Source: Nostoc sp. NIES-3756
Lineage (GTDB): Bacteria > Cyanobacteriota > Cyanobacteriia > Cyanobacteriales > Nostocaceae
DNA length: 64,000 nucleotides
Direction of reading: 5' to 3'
Assembly: GCF_001548375.1 (NCBI RefSeq)
Contig: NZ_AP017295.1
Span: 2,948,501-3,012,500, forward strand
The notes under the pieces were generated by a model that was not told where the DNA came from, did not search any database, and saw only the letters and a list, made by a program, of their open reading frames with translations. The first letter of the stretch is position 1; each line of letters opens with the position of its first letter. A program made the position numbers and the translations under genes. This document shows, piece after piece, positions 9,563 to 20,450 of the stretch.

Positions 9563-10846
9563 GTGGATAAATCAATTATTCAGTTGGTTGATGAATTACC
9601 TAGTGATAATATTAGCGTCAAAGTTTTACAAGCTCTCGATTATGTAGCCCCTGGTCAATGGCAAAATTTAGTAGGTTTCGATAATACTATCCGGGCAGTT
9701 ACCGGAGAAACCGATGCTCAGGTTGTCCAGAGAATCCGCGATCGCGCCACTTCTTTGTATCACGATCCCCAACAAGGCTACCAAGCCGCCATCAAACTTT
9801 ACCAAACCATAGACAAAGCCGACACAGCAATGGCGACTGCGGCTTTAGCGAATAAAGTAGGCGAAAAAATTGGCTTCCTCTCTTTTTTAAGCAATATTAC
9901 CCCCAAAGCAGACCTTACTCAAACTATTGATTTAGTCTTAAAAATTGCTGTCGAAATCATCGTTTTTTGCAAACTCAACGGTATTCCCCAACCAAACCCT
10001 CAACAATTTGCCAATTCTCTAGCTAATAATTATCAAGATGCTTCCTTAATTAGAATGGTAGCCCTAGTCTGCTTAGATGGCATTTTGCCATTAGGCCCTG
10101 ACTTTCTCAGTAAAATTCAAACAATGATTAGTGGTGCTGACTCCAATGCCATAACCCAAAATCCTGTTTTCCAAGCCATCAACAACTCCCTTCCAGGCAA
10201 TAATCCCACCGATAAAATTGGCTTTATCAATCAGGGTTTCAACGCTGTGCAAGGCTGGATGAATAATTTAGTCAGCAAGACAGGTGTCACCCCACAATCA
10301 ATTTCCAGTCATCTAGGTAATTTTATTCAAATAGCTGATGATAATTTAGATTTCGTTGCTGCATTCCTAGATCAAACTACCAATTACTTTGAGCATACGG
10401 GTATTCAAACAGTAGCTCGCAAATTAATCTTGCAAGCACATACTTTAGTCAAACAAGAAATTCCACCAGAACCAACGAAACCTCTGCAAAATAATACAAC
10501 TCAATACGCAGTCAGTGCGAAAGTAGAGGTTTGGGATGAAGAAGAAGAAGATTGGTATGAAGCCTCAATTGAAAAGATTCAAGATGATCAATTCTTTATC
10601 CATTACATAGGCTACGGTTCATCCTATAACGAATGGGTTGGTGAAGATGACATTCGTAAAGGCGACTATACTGCAACTGATGATAACGGATATGCAGTGG
10701 GTAAAAAAGTAAAACGTTGGAGTGAGGATGAGGAAACTTGGTACACTGCAACAATTGAAAAGATTCAAGGACATCAATACTTTGTTCATTACGTCGGTTA
10801 CGACTCATCCTATGATGAATGGGTTAATGCCGATGAGATTTCCTAA
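9563..10846 (+). CDS. Helical protein with two C-terminal Tudor-knot/chromo-barrel-like repeats
   Basis: This is a 427-residue protein with a GTG start at 9563, supported by GAGG 8-11 bases upstream. Residues 1-300 form a soluble, mostly helical region I cannot assign. Residues about 315-365 and 377-427 are two near-identical repeats offset by 62 residues. Each has the pattern V-x-V/R-W, acidic patch, WY-A-IEKIQ, HY-GY-SSY-EWV. This resembles the Tudor-knot domain best known from eukaryotic chromatin and RNA-associated proteins (MSL3/MRG/ESA1 type). Aromatic cage-like W, Y and F positions are kept in both. The function is unknown; peptide or nucleic-acid binding is an inference from the fold. 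A palindrome follows the stop codon. Confidence 0.8.
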   Translation: MDKSIIQLVDELPSDNISVKVLQALDYVAPGQWQNLVGFDNTIRAVTGETDAQVVQRIRDRATSLYHDPQQGYQAAIKLYQTIDKADTAMATAALANKVGEKIGFLSFLSNITPKADLTQTIDLVLKIAVEIIVFCKLNGIPQPNPQQFANSLANNYQDASLIRMVALVCLDGILPLGPDFLSKIQTMISGADSNAITQNPVFQAINNSLPGNNPTDKIGFINQGFNAVQGWMNNLVSKTGVTPQSISSHLGNFIQIADDNLDFVAAFLDQTTNYFEHTGIQTVARKLILQAHTLVKQEIPPEPTKPLQNNTTQYAVSAKVEVWDEEEEDWYEASIEKIQDDQFFIHYIGYGSSYNEWVGEDDIRKGDYTATDDNGYAVGKKVKRWSEDEETWYTATIEKIQGHQYFVHYVGYDSSYDEWVNADEIS

Positions 10847-10855
10847 GAAGATTAT

Positions 10856-10902
10856 GTAGTGAGGACTTCAGTCCTCAAAAAAAGGACTAAAGTCCTTACT
10901 AC
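10856..10902. repeat. Dispersed-type inverted repeat, possible terminator
   Basis: GTAGTGAGGACTTCAGTCC (from 10856) pairs with GGACTAAAGTCCTTACTAC (ending 10902), with two mismatches over 19 bp around an A-rich loop. It could end transcription of the Tudor-knot gene. Similar palindromes are known to be dispersed in Nostoc genomes. Confidence 0.6.
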
Positions 10903-10916
10903 GAACTCAAAATAAA

Positions 10917-10946
10917 AAGCGCCCCCAATTGGAGGCGCTTTTTATT
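10917..10946 (-). terminator. psbA rho-independent terminator
   Basis: On the minus strand it reads GCGCCTCC-AATT-GGGGGCGC followed by TTTTTATTTT, with one internal mismatch. It lies 22 bp past the psbA stop. The plus strand also ends in TTTTTATTT, so it may act in both directions. Confidence 0.8.
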
Positions 10947-10967
10947 TACTCAGCTAAAGCTTCAGGA

Positions 10968-12089
<1,122 letters not shown>

Positions 12090-12098
12090 TTACTTATG

Positions 12099-12134
12099 TC
12101 TATAATCTTAGAGTCTTTGTAACGGATTGTAAAG
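12099..12134 (-). promoter_or_regulatory. Candidate psbA promoter
   Basis: On the minus strand TTTACA (12134-12129) lies 18 bp before TAAGAT (12110-12105), giving a 5' UTR of about 45-50 nt. This resembles sigma-70-type psbA promoters. The exact -10 could instead be the overlapping TATAGA. Confidence 0.5.
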
Positions 12135-12318
12135 GAGTTTAACAAAATTTATACTGATGTCTCGTATAAGAACACCTTATCAATAACGCTTTGATTCTGA
12201 AAGATATTACTTAAAAGCTCAGTCACAACGACTGGGGGGGCTTTAGTGGGGCTATATTCTCCTGGTTATTTATAAGTAGAAGGACTAAATTAAACCTAAC
12301 TTAAGATCACCGGGTTTC

Positions 12319-12369
12319 GACTGCGCTCAACTCTCTTGGAATAAGGTTAAAGAGCATTGAGCGTAGTCT
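12319..12369. repeat. Inverted repeat in psbA/sbcD spacer
   Basis: GACTGCGCTCAA (12319-12330) pairs with TTGAGCGTAGTC (12358-12369) with one mismatch. A small inner pairing CTCT/AGAG extends the hairpin. It looks like a dispersed palindromic repeat. Confidence 0.55.
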
Positions 12370-12512
12370 AAATGCGTCTTCTAAATATATGTAAACTTTT
12401 TACATGATCCTTGAGAACTTTTCGATAGTCACGTAAAGCTTTAAAGAAGGTTTCCCAATTTTCCTGCTGTGCTTCATTTTTTCCTAAAAGTACTATTGAC
12501 TAATGACTAATC

Positions 12513-13754
12513 ATGATTAAAATTCTTCACCTTTCTGACATCCACATGGGAAGCGGTTTTTCCCACGGACGCATTAATCCAGATACAGGATTAAATACAC
12601 GATTAGAAGATTTTGTCAATACTTTATCTGTGTGTATTGATCGGGCATTGGGGGATGCTGTAGATTTGGTGATATTTGGGGGTGATGCGTTTCCTGATGC
12701 TACGCCGCCGCCGTATGTGCAAGAAGCGTTTGCAAGTCAGTTTCGTCGTCTGGTTGATGCACAAATTCCCACGGTGTTGTTAGTGGGGAACCATGACCAG
12801 CATTCCCAAGGTCAGGGAGGCGCAAGTTTAAATATATACCGCACTTTGGGAGTGCCTGGGTTTGTTGTGGGTGATAGGTTAATGACTCACCATATCCACA
12901 CTCGTAACGGCAAAGTACAGGTGATTACTTTACCTTGGCTAACTCGTTCCACACTGATGACACGCCAAGAAACTGAAGGTTTGGCGTTGGCTGAGGTTAA
13001 TCAACTATTAACGGAACGGTTGCAAGTCGTGATAGAAGGTGAAATTCGCCGACTTGACCCCGATGTGCCTACTGTACTTTTAGCTCATTTGATGGCAGAT
13101 AATGCTACTTTGGGTGCTGAACGTTATTTAGCTGTGGGTAAAGGGTTTACGCTCCCCTTATCTTTATTAACTCGTCCCTGTTTTGACTATGTGGCATTGG
13201 GACATGTCCACCGTCATCAGAACTTAAACAAATCGAATAACCCACCAGTTATTTATCCTGGGAGTATTGAACGGGTAGATTTTAGTGAGGAGAAAGAAGA
13301 TAAGGGTTATGTGATGATTGAACTGGAGAAAGGAAACGTCCATTGGGAGTTTTGTCCCTTGCCAGTGAGGAGTTTTCGCACGATAGAAGTGGACGTATCC
13401 AAAGCCGATGACCCACAAGCTGCTATTGTGAAAGCGATCGCCAAATATGATATTCAAGATGCAGTAGTGCGGCTAATTTACAAACTCCGTTCTGAACAAA
13501 TGGATGTAATTGATAACGCCTCTTTACACACCGCCTTAAGTTCTGCTCATACTTATACCATTCAAGCAGAATTGTTAAGTCAGTTAGCTAGACCCCGCAT
13601 TCCTGAATTGAGTGCTAGTAGCAGCATCGACCCAATGGAAGCATTAAAGACATACTTACAAAATCGGGAAGACCTCAAGGATATATCAGCTTCAATGTTA
13701 GAAGCCGCAGAAGAGTTATTAGCAGATGATATGGAAATGGTGCTTGGGCAATAG
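12513..13754 (+). CDS. SbcD-like DNA repair exonuclease (Mre11-type metallophosphoesterase)
   Basis: This 413-residue protein is the nuclease half of an SbcCD/Mre11-Rad50-type complex that opens hairpins and broken ends. Calcineurin-like phosphoesterase metal ligands are visible as LSDIHMG (residues 6-12), FGGDAF, VGNHDQH, LAHLMADN and ALGHVHRHQ. A C-terminal capping region follows. Length is close to E. coli SbcD (400). No sbcC partner is adjacent. It starts inside a repeat tract at 12513 with no clear Shine-Dalgarno. It converges on the ABC exporter across a repeat-rich spacer. Confidence 0.88.
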   Translation: MIKILHLSDIHMGSGFSHGRINPDTGLNTRLEDFVNTLSVCIDRALGDAVDLVIFGGDAFPDATPPPYVQEAFASQFRRLVDAQIPTVLLVGNHDQHSQGQGGASLNIYRTLGVPGFVVGDRLMTHHIHTRNGKVQVITLPWLTRSTLMTRQETEGLALAEVNQLLTERLQVVIEGEIRRLDPDVPTVLLAHLMADNATLGAERYLAVGKGFTLPLSLLTRPCFDYVALGHVHRHQNLNKSNNPPVIYPGSIERVDFSEEKEDKGYVMIELEKGNVHWEFCPLPVRSFRTIEVDVSKADDPQAAIVKAIAKYDIQDAVVRLIYKLRSEQMDVIDNASLHTALSSAHTYTIQAELLSQLARPRIPELSASSSIDPMEALKTYLQNREDLKDISASMLEAAEELLADDMEMVLGQ

Positions 13755-13789
13755 TGCTTAGAGGATGTTTGAAAAGTTGAAAAGTATAC

Positions 13790-13905
13790 TAGTGACCCCT
13801 CTCCAAACCTCTCCCCGAAACGGAGAGAGGCTTTGAAACCCCCATTCCCTCTCTTCGAGACGCTGTGCGAATGTAGGGAAGGGGGCTGGGTGGTTAGGTT
13901 TTTAA
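13790..13905. repeat. Dispersed palindromic repeat between convergent genes
   Basis: CCTCTCC-CCGAAACGG-AGAGAGG forms a hairpin followed by CTTT, then a second region cccccattccctctc...gggaagggggc. It may end transcription from both sides and resembles repeats common in Nostoc spacers. Confidence 0.5.
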
Positions 13906-13943
13906 TATTTTGATGTTAGCGATAATACTTTTAAAATATCCTC

Positions 13944-15827
13944 TTAAGTTCCCAACATTTGTAAGTTGTGTAAAGTAGAATAAAGTCCACCTGAATTTAG
14001 TAATTGCTCATGGCTTCCTTGTTCTATTAGTTCACCACGTTTCAATACAAAAATTCGGTCTACATTGCGAATGGTAGATAGGCGGTGAGCAATTATTATT
14101 GCTGTCCGTCCTATTAACAATTCGTTTAATGCTTGTTGAACTAAAGCTTCTGTACCCACATCTAAACTTGCAGTGGCTTCATCTAAAACTAGAATTTGCG
14201 GGTTACGAATAGCTGCACGAGCAAAAGCTAATAATTGCTTTTGTCCACTGGAAAGATTTGTGCCTCGTTCTCGCAATTTGGTATCGTAACCTGAAGGTAA
14301 TTGTTCAATAAATTCGGCAATATTTGTTTGTTGGGCGGCGGCTTGAATTTCCTCAAAAGTATAGTAATCACCCAAAGTAATATTACTTTTGACATTACCC
14401 GTAAACAAGAAACCTTCTTGTAAAATTACTGCCATATATCGGCGTAATTCTGCTTGCGGTAACTCACGGATATCTATACCATCGACGAGGATACGTCCTT
14501 GAGTGGGTTCGTAGAGACGGCATAAAAGGCGGATGATAGAACTTTTACCTGCGCCTGTTGGGCCTACTAATGCTACTTTTTCACCAGGATGAATGACAAA
14601 ATCTAAGTCTTTGATGACGTAATCATCATCTTTATAAGCAAACCAAACATGTTCAAAACGAATTTCCCCTAAGCTTGGTGTATCGTTGATGCCTTGGGAT
14701 TCTAAATCTGCGACGATTTCATCAATGTAACCGAATTTAGCATCATAGACGGAAAGACGAGCGTTGACGCGATCGCTTATTTCTATCGGTTCGTCTAGAA
14801 TATCGTTAACCCGCTCAATAGCTGTAAATCCAGATTGAATGACGGTGAATTTTTCGGCAAAATCTCGTAAGGGGTCGAATAAACGCTGGGCGTATAAAAT
14901 AAATGTCGATAAAGTCCCAAAATCGAGTTTTTTCTCTAAAAGTAACGAGCCACCTAACCACAATACACCTGCGATCGCAATTAAGCCAATCCATTCCAAT
15001 GTGGCGGAAACAGCCGAATCATAAAAAATAGTTTGGTCTACTTGCTGTGTATAGCGTTTGTTAGCATTGCGAAATAACTCTGCATTAAACTTTTCGCGTC
15101 GGAATAACTGGACTACATTAATTCCTAAGATATTTTCTTGAAGTTGGGAATTTAAGAGCGAAAGTTCTTCTCTGGCTTTGTAATTAGCTTTGCGGTACTT
15201 ACGCTGGAAGTAAATAATTAATACAGTTACTGGTAATAACATCACTACTAGCAACGAAGCCAGTTGCCACTGGATAGAAAACATTAAACCAGTAATTACT
15301 ACCATCAAGAAAATATCAGAAATGATGCCGATCGCACCAGTGGAAAATACGTCTCCTAATACTTCTACATCGCTAGTGAGGCGAGTGATAAGTTTACCTA
15401 CGGGTGTCCGGTCAAAGAAGCGCACTGCCAAGGATGTGACATGATAAAACAAGTCTTGGCGAATAGCGGCTGTGATGTTTTGTCCTAATTTCTGGAGTAA
15501 GTAACCTTGATAACCAGTAATAGTCAAACGGATAACAATGGTGAGGAGGATAATTCCCTCAATAATATGTAGCCCTTGTGACAAAGGACGATTCCTAAGA
15601 AATTCGTAGGCGCTGGGTTCGTTACGAATTAAAGATACAGCTTGTCCAATTAATAGGGGTTGAACTGCGTTAGCTAAGGCGATAGGCAATAACAGTGTCA
15701 TTGCCAGTATTAAAAGTTTAATATTACGCCGGGCGTAAGGAACTAAACGTAAAAATAGCCGCCAGTCATTGTTACGCCAACGGTTCTTCTGTTTATAGGA
15801 TTTTTGTGGGGCTTGGTAGATGCTCAT
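13944..15827 (-). CDS. ABC transporter, fused permease and ATPase (MsbA/MdlB-type exporter half)
   Basis: This is a 627-residue half-transporter that should act as a dimer in the cytoplasmic membrane. Six transmembrane helices lie within about residues 30-345. The nucleotide-binding domain follows with Walker A GPTGAGKSS (422-430), signature LSSGQ (525-529), Walker B ILVLDE (545-550) and switch His581. A linker of about 40 residues separates the two domains. The substrate cannot be told; lipids, peptides or drugs are typical for the family. No partner gene is adjacent. The start ATG at 15827 is well placed. Confidence 0.92.
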   Translation of the reverse strand: MSIYQAPQKSYKQKNRWRNNDWRLFLRLVPYARRNIKLLILAMTLLLPIALANAVQPLLIGQAVSLIRNEPSAYEFLRNRPLSQGLHIIEGIILLTIVIRLTITGYQGYLLQKLGQNITAAIRQDLFYHVTSLAVRFFDRTPVGKLITRLTSDVEVLGDVFSTGAIGIISDIFLMVVITGLMFSIQWQLASLLVVMLLPVTVLIIYFQRKYRKANYKAREELSLLNSQLQENILGINVVQLFRREKFNAELFRNANKRYTQQVDQTIFYDSAVSATLEWIGLIAIAGVLWLGGSLLLEKKLDFGTLSTFILYAQRLFDPLRDFAEKFTVIQSGFTAIERVNDILDEPIEISDRVNARLSVYDAKFGYIDEIVADLESQGINDTPSLGEIRFEHVWFAYKDDDYVIKDLDFVIHPGEKVALVGPTGAGKSSIIRLLCRLYEPTQGRILVDGIDIRELPQAELRRYMAVILQEGFLFTGNVKSNITLGDYYTFEEIQAAAQQTNIAEFIEQLPSGYDTKLRERGTNLSSGQKQLLAFARAAIRNPQILVLDEATASLDVGTEALVQQALNELLIGRTAIIIAHRLSTIRNVDRIFVLKRGELIEQGSHEQLLNSGGLYSTLHNLQMLGT

Positions 15828-15929
15828 AGTAGGAGCATTATATTAATTTTTACTGGACTATATATGTTAGCTGTTTTATTGTCAAAATACCTGTCTGAAG
15901 GTAACATTTACTGTGGCTGTACTGCCATG

Positions 15930-15994
15930 CCTGAGTGCGCCAGTACGATAGTCCCTGACTATACCAAGAAAATATCCATACTGACGCACCCTAC
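15930..15994. mobile_element. 65-bp MITE-like element, copy B
   Basis: It aligns end to end with the reverse complement of 7674-7738, at roughly 80 percent identity by eye. The right terminus TACTGACGCACCCTAC is intact; the left terminus has decayed. It lies in the spacer upstream of the ABC exporter. Confidence 0.7.
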
Positions 15995-16085
15995 TAACTA
16001 TCGGTTAAGGAATGAAATTATACCAATTCCCAAAAGATGTTAACAGATGTAGCCCAAAAAAGCCTTGCTATAATCTGAATTTCTT

Positions 16086-16120
16086 AATTACGAATTACGA
16101 ATTACGAATTACGAATTATG
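16086..16120. repeat. STRR tract, heptamer attacga
   Basis: Four tandem copies of the heptamer attacga/aattacg lie just past the stop of the response regulator gene. Confidence 0.85.
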
Positions 16121-16131
16121 CTTCTGTTTCC

Positions 16132-16824
16132 TTACTCCACGGAAGATATGCCGAAGCGGTAGCCTTTGCCGTAGACTGTGTGAATTAAAGGCTGTTCCTT
16201 ACCTACTTCGATTTTACGGCGGAGTAGCCTAATTAATGCTGCTATAACGTTGCTGTTTGGTGGTTCGCTATCTTGCCAAAGATTTTGCAGAATTTGAGCG
16301 TGGGTTAAGAGTTGTCCTGTGTTTTCCATGAAGTATTGCAAAAGTTGGCTTTCCTTTTGCGATAGTTCAATAACTCGTCCTTGGCGGTAGGCAACTTGAT
16401 TTTCACAGTCAAGTTCTAAGTCGGCTACGGTTAATCTTCCTGGTGTCACTTCGTAGGTTTGAGAAGCGGAACGCCGCAATAAAGCCCGGACTCTGGCTAG
16501 TAATTCTCGCAGTTCAAATGGCTTAACTAGATAGTCGTCTGCACCGGCATCTAAACCTTGTACGCGGTCATCTAGGGTATCTTTGGCAGTGAGGAATAAA
16601 ACTGGTGTAACTTTGCCTTGGTGGCGTAGTTCTTGACAAATTTCTAAGCCTGTTTTCCCTGGTAACATCCAATCTAAAATTAGTAGGTCGTAATTACCTA
16701 CCTTTGCCATTTCACTACCCTTTGTCCCTTCGTAAGCTGATTCTACGGTGTAACCTTCACGAGTTAACACACGGCTTAAGGGGTCTGTAAGTTCTACTTC
16801 ATCATCAACTAATAAAATTCTCAT
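16132..16824 (-). CDS. OmpR/PhoB-family response regulator (RppA-like)
   Basis: This is a 230-residue regulator. The receiver domain has the acidic pair Asp8/Asp9, phosphoacceptor Asp51 (LLILDWMLPG), Thr79 and Lys101. A winged-helix DNA-binding domain follows from about residue 128 (ELSQKESQLLQYF, then TVYGKGYRF). The sequence resembles the cyanobacterial RppA group linked to redox or metal signalling, but I assign this only by memory of the family. No histidine kinase is adjacent on this strand. It is divergent from hisG, with 78 bp between them that contain a perfect palindrome. Confidence 0.9.
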   Translation of the reverse strand: MRILLVDDEVELTDPLSRVLTREGYTVESAYEGTKGSEMAKVGNYDLLILDWMLPGKTGLEICQELRHQGKVTPVLFLTAKDTLDDRVQGLDAGADDYLVKPFELRELLARVRALLRRSASQTYEVTPGRLTVADLELDCENQVAYRQGRVIELSQKESQLLQYFMENTGQLLTHAQILQNLWQDSEPPNSNVIAALIRLLRRKIEVGKEQPLIHTVYGKGYRFGISSVE

Positions 16825-16860
16825 GTGCTTGTGGTAAGCAATAGAGATATCCTCAATATT

Positions 16861-16876
16861 GACACTAGAAAGTGTC
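16861..16876. promoter_or_regulatory. Candidate operator palindrome between response regulator and hisG
   Basis: GACACT-AGAA-AGTGTC is a perfect inverted repeat in the 78-bp divergent spacer. It could be an operator, perhaps for the adjacent regulator. Function is inferred from position only. Confidence 0.35.
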
Positions 16877-16902
16877 TCTAGCTAAGGATACCAAGAAAAC
16901 GA

Positions 16903-17547
16903 ATGTTAACTGTTGCGTTGCCAAAAGGGGAACTACTCAAACATAGCATCCGCCTACTGCAATCTGTAGGATTGGATTTTAGTGCTTTTTTAGACTCAGG
17001 AAATCGTCAACTTCAAATTACTGATGCCAGTGGAAAGGCAAAAGGATTATTAGTCAGAGGGCAAGATGTGCCTGTCTATGTGGAGTATGGACAAGCGCAA
17101 ATAGGTATTATTGGTTACGATACTCTCCGGGAAAAACAGCCCCAGGTCGCTCATTTAGTTGATTTACAGTTTGGTTATTGTCGGATGTCTGTGGCTGTCA
17201 AAGCATCTAGTCCTTATAAATCTCCCCAAGATTTACCCCCTCACAGCCGTGTTGCTTCTAAATATGTCAATTGCGCCCGTGAATATTTCCAAAGTTTAGA
17301 TTTACCCGTGGAAATAGTTCCTCTTTATGGTTCTGTGGAACTTGGCCCAATTACGGGAATGTCTGAGGCTATTGTTGATTTAGTCTCTACAGGTCGGACT
17401 TTAAAAGAGAATGGTTTGATTGAAATTACTACTTTGTATGAAAGTACAGCCCGGTTAATTGCTCATCCCTTGAGTTATCGCTTGGATACAGACAACTTAC
17501 ATCAATTAGTTGAGCAGTTGCGATCGCAAATTGTCGCAGCAGTTTAA
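16903..17547 (+). CDS. hisG: ATP phosphoribosyltransferase, short form
   Basis: HisG catalyses the first step of histidine synthesis, joining ATP and PRPP. At 214 residues it is the short form that lacks the C-terminal regulatory ACT-like domain and normally works with HisZ. Visible features are the start [11 protein letters not shown], the IIGYDTLRE segment and the PRPP-binding loop [26 protein letters not shown] sequence (here [20 protein letters not shown]). hisZ is not in the window. A strong hairpin follows 22 bp after the stop. Confidence 0.95.
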   Translation: MLTVALPKGELLKHSIRLLQSVGLDFSAFLDSGNRQLQITDASGKAKGLLVRGQDVPVYVEYGQAQIGIIGYDTLREKQPQVAHLVDLQFGYCRMSVAVKASSPYKSPQDLPPHSRVASKYVNCAREYFQSLDLPVEIVPLYGSVELGPITGMSEAIVDLVSTGRTLKENGLIEITTLYESTARLIAHPLSYRLDTDNLHQLVEQLRSQIVAAV

Positions 17548-17568
17548 ATTAATATCATTTACCAACAT

Positions 17569-17617
17569 CCCCCCTACAGGAATCTACGCGCACATCCTCC
17601 TGTAGAGGGGTATTTTT
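17569..17617 (+). terminator. hisG terminator
   Basis: CCCCCTACAGGA pairs with TCCTGTAGAGGGG (one bulged base) around a loop of about 16 bases. TATTTTTAAT follows. Confidence 0.75.
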
Positions 17618-17763
17618 AATAGTTGTTTTTTAGTTAAATCATTTTAATAATTTTGTCTAGACTATAAGTTAGTTGTAGTTTTTGTTTTTCAATCAAGTTT
17701 TTAATTTACTTTTTGCAATTTTTTTTAACAAAATTTTGTATATATTTTTACTCACAAAAGTTG

Positions 17764-20448
17764 ATGAAATCTCCTTTAACTCAAGAACAGGCGAGACTAG
17801 CTGCTCTACGCCAATATCAAATCTTGGATACTGAACCAGAGGAAATTTACGACAATCTGGCTCAGTTAGCAGCCTTTATTTGTGGTACGTCTATAGCTTT
17901 AGTGAATTTCATTGATGAAAATCGCCAATGGTTTAAAGCGAAACTCGGTATAGATGTACCGGAAATGCCGAGAACAGTGGGTTTATCTTATCTATGTCAA
18001 GAAAAGCAAGGTGTAGTAGTAATTCCTGATACCTTGGCAGACGATCGCTTTATTCATAACCCAGTCGTTACATCTTATCCTCATGTACGATTTTACGCAG
18101 GTGTACCACTGTTAACACCAGATGGGCATTTTTTAGGAACACTGTGTGTAATTGACAGAAAACCAAAACAACTGACTCAAGCCCAAATTGACGCGCTGGA
18201 GGCTTTAAGCCGTTTAGTAATTAGCCAGTTGGAACTGAGACGTAATGTAGTTGATTTAGCTCGAGTTAGCGAACAGTTGGTAAATCATGAACAAGCAGCG
18301 CGTGTAGCCTCAGAGGCATCAAGGGAGCAAATAGCGAATATTTTAGAAAGTATTTCTGATGCGTTTTTTGCCATAGACCAAGAGTGGCGATTTACTTATG
18401 TCAATGGTCAAGCAGCTAAGTTATTACAAAAAAGCCAAGATGAACTATTAGGTAGAAGTGCTTGGGAAGTATTTTTAGATACAGAAGACTCTTTATTCTA
18501 TCTTGAGACGCGCAGAGCGATCGCCCAAAAAATCAGCGTAAAATTTGAGGAATTTTATCCCCCGCTTAACAAATGGTTTGCCGTTCATGTGTATCCCAGT
18601 AAAGAGGGTGTGTCTGTTTATTTTCAAGACATTACCAAACCTCGCCTTACAGCCGCCGCACTGCGCGAGAGTGAAGAACGTTGGCAGTTGGCTTTAAATG
18701 GTAACAATGATGGTATTTGGGATTGGAACGTTAAAACAAATGAAGTCTTCTTCTCTGGACGTTGGAAACAAATGTTGGGGTATGAAGACCACGAAATTAT
18801 CAACCACTTTGATGAATGGTCAAAGCGAGTGCATCCTGATGATATTGATTGGGTAATGCAAGCAATTCAAGACCATTTCGCCAAGAAAACGCCATATTAC
18901 GTAACCGAGCATCGTGTATTGTGTAAAGACGGTAGTTATAAATGGATTTTGGATCGAGGTCAAGCGCTGTGGGATGAAGCAGGTAATGTGGTGCGCATGG
19001 TAGGTTCCCACACCGATATTACTGAAAGCAAACGCACAGAAGAAGAATTAAAAAGACAAAATTTGCGATCGCAATTATTTGCGGAAATCACCCTCAAAAT
19101 CCGCGAAACCCTGGATGTAGATGAAATTCTGCAAACATCGGTTAAGGAAGTGCAGCAACTGTTGCAAGCTGACCGAGTAATGATTTTCCAGATGTGGGCT
19201 GATGGTTCGGGAACAGTGGTACAAGAAGCTGTTCTTCCGGGCTGGCCAGTAGTTTTAGGACGAAAGATTCATGATCCTTGTTTTAGCGAAAATTACGTAG
19301 ATAAATACCGTCAAGGTAGAGTCAGCGCCATCTTTGATATTGCCAAGGCAGATATTCAAGACTGTCATCGCAAGTTTTTACAACAATTCGGGGTGAAAGC
19401 TAACCTCGTAGTTCCCATTCTCAACCGTGATGGTATTTGGGGCTTACTCATTGCCCATCAATGTTCTTCTCCTCGCCATTGGAATAATTTTGAGTTGGAA
19501 TTATTACAACAACTAGCAAACCAAATTGGTATCGCTTTAGCCCAAGGGCAATTATTGGAATTACAAATCAAACAAAGTCAGGAACTAGCTCGTTCTAACA
19601 GTGAACTAGAAAACTTTGCCTATGTAGCCTCCCATGATTTGCAAGAACCCTTGCGGATGGTGACTAGTTATCTGCAATTATTAGAGAGGAGGTATAAAAC
19701 TCAACTAGACAGTAACGCCGAACAGTTCATTAATTATGCCGTCGATGGTGCAAGACGGATGCAGACCTTAATTAATGACTTACTCAATTATTCACGAGTA
19801 ACTACCCGTGGACAACCATTTGTCACTGTTGACTGTGGTGTAATTTTACAACGAGCGATCGCCAACCTCAAAATTGCCATCGAAGAATCTGGTGCAGTCA
19901 TCACCCACGACCCCCTACCTACAATCATGGCAGACCCCACCCAACTCACCCAAGTCTTGCAAAACCTCATCGTCAACGCTATTAAATTCCGCCGAGATGC
20001 ACCACCGAAAATTCACATTGGCTTAGTTGAGAAGTCAATAGTCCATAGTCAACAGTCAACAGTCCATAGTCAACAGTCCATAGTCAACAGTCAACAGGAA
20101 AAACAAAACTCCTCTCCCTCATCTCCCACTCCCCCTCCGGGTTCGCAGTCGCCTGCGGAGGGAAACCCTCCCGCAGCGCTGTCTCACCACTCCCCACTCC
20201 CCACTCCCCAAGGAACATGGCTATTCTCAGTCCAAGACAATGGCATCGGTCTAGAACCCCAGTATGCCGAGCGTATTTTTATAATTTTTCAACGTCTGCA
20301 TAGTAGAAGTAAATACCCAGGTACAGGTATTGGTTTAGCAATTTGTAAGAAAATAATAGAACGCCACGGTGGTCATATCTGGGTGGAGTCGGAACCGGGT
20401 CAAGGCTCGACTTTCTACTTCACAATTCCGGAACAACTAGGAAAATAG
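17764..20448 (+). CDS. Multidomain histidine kinase (GAF-PAS-PAS-GAF-HisKA-HATPase) with repeat-derived insertion
   Basis: This is an 894-residue sensor kinase. By eye the order is an N-terminal GAF domain (about 20-170), two PAS domains (about 190-300 and 310-430, the second with a PAC ending), a GAF domain (about 445-600), HisKA (H-box [12 protein letters not shown]) and HATPase_c. Within the ATPase domain, between the N-box (LIVNAIKF) and G1 (VQDNGIGL), residues about 758-816 are a low-complexity Ser/Gln/Pro stretch. It is encoded by tandem repeats that elsewhere are intergenic. G2 (GTGIGLAI) is intact, so the frame is kept. A TTG at 17713 would add 17 unlikely residues. The single-domain regulator that starts 2 bp later is its likely partner. 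Confidence 0.92.
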   Translation: MKSPLTQEQARLAALRQYQILDTEPEEIYDNLAQLAAFICGTSIALVNFIDENRQWFKAKLGIDVPEMPRTVGLSYLCQEKQGVVVIPDTLADDRFIHNPVVTSYPHVRFYAGVPLLTPDGHFLGTLCVIDRKPKQLTQAQIDALEALSRLVISQLELRRNVVDLARVSEQLVNHEQAARVASEASREQIANILESISDAFFAIDQEWRFTYVNGQAAKLLQKSQDELLGRSAWEVFLDTEDSLFYLETRRAIAQKISVKFEEFYPPLNKWFAVHVYPSKEGVSVYFQDITKPRLTAAALRESEERWQLALNGNNDGIWDWNVKTNEVFFSGRWKQMLGYEDHEIINHFDEWSKRVHPDDIDWVMQAIQDHFAKKTPYYVTEHRVLCKDGSYKWILDRGQALWDEAGNVVRMVGSHTDITESKRTEEELKRQNLRSQLFAEITLKIRETLDVDEILQTSVKEVQQLLQADRVMIFQMWADGSGTVVQEAVLPGWPVVLGRKIHDPCFSENYVDKYRQGRVSAIFDIAKADIQDCHRKFLQQFGVKANLVVPILNRDGIWGLLIAHQCSSPRHWNNFELELLQQLANQIGIALAQGQLLELQIKQSQELARSNSELENFAYVASHDLQEPLRMVTSYLQLLERRYKTQLDSNAEQFINYAVDGARRMQTLINDLLNYSRVTTRGQPFVTVDCGVILQRAIANLKIAIEESGAVITHDPLPTIMADPTQLTQVLQNLIVNAIKFRRDAPPKIHIGLVEKSIVHSQQSTVHSQQSIVNSQQEKQNSSPSSPTPPPGSQSPAEGNPPAALSHHSPLPTPQGTWLFSVQDNGIGLEPQYAERIFIIFQRLHSRSKYPGTGIGLAICKKIIERHGGHIWVESEPGQGSTFYFTIPEQLGK
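20035..20213. repeat. Intergenic-type repeats inside a kinase gene
   Basis: Tandem agtcaacagtccat-type heptamers (20035-20096) are followed by a polypyrimidine stretch. A GGAGGGAAACCCTCC hairpin (about 20155-20180) and ccactcccc repeats complete the segment. All of it is read in frame within the histidine kinase. Confidence 0.85.
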
Positions 20449-20450
20449 TC

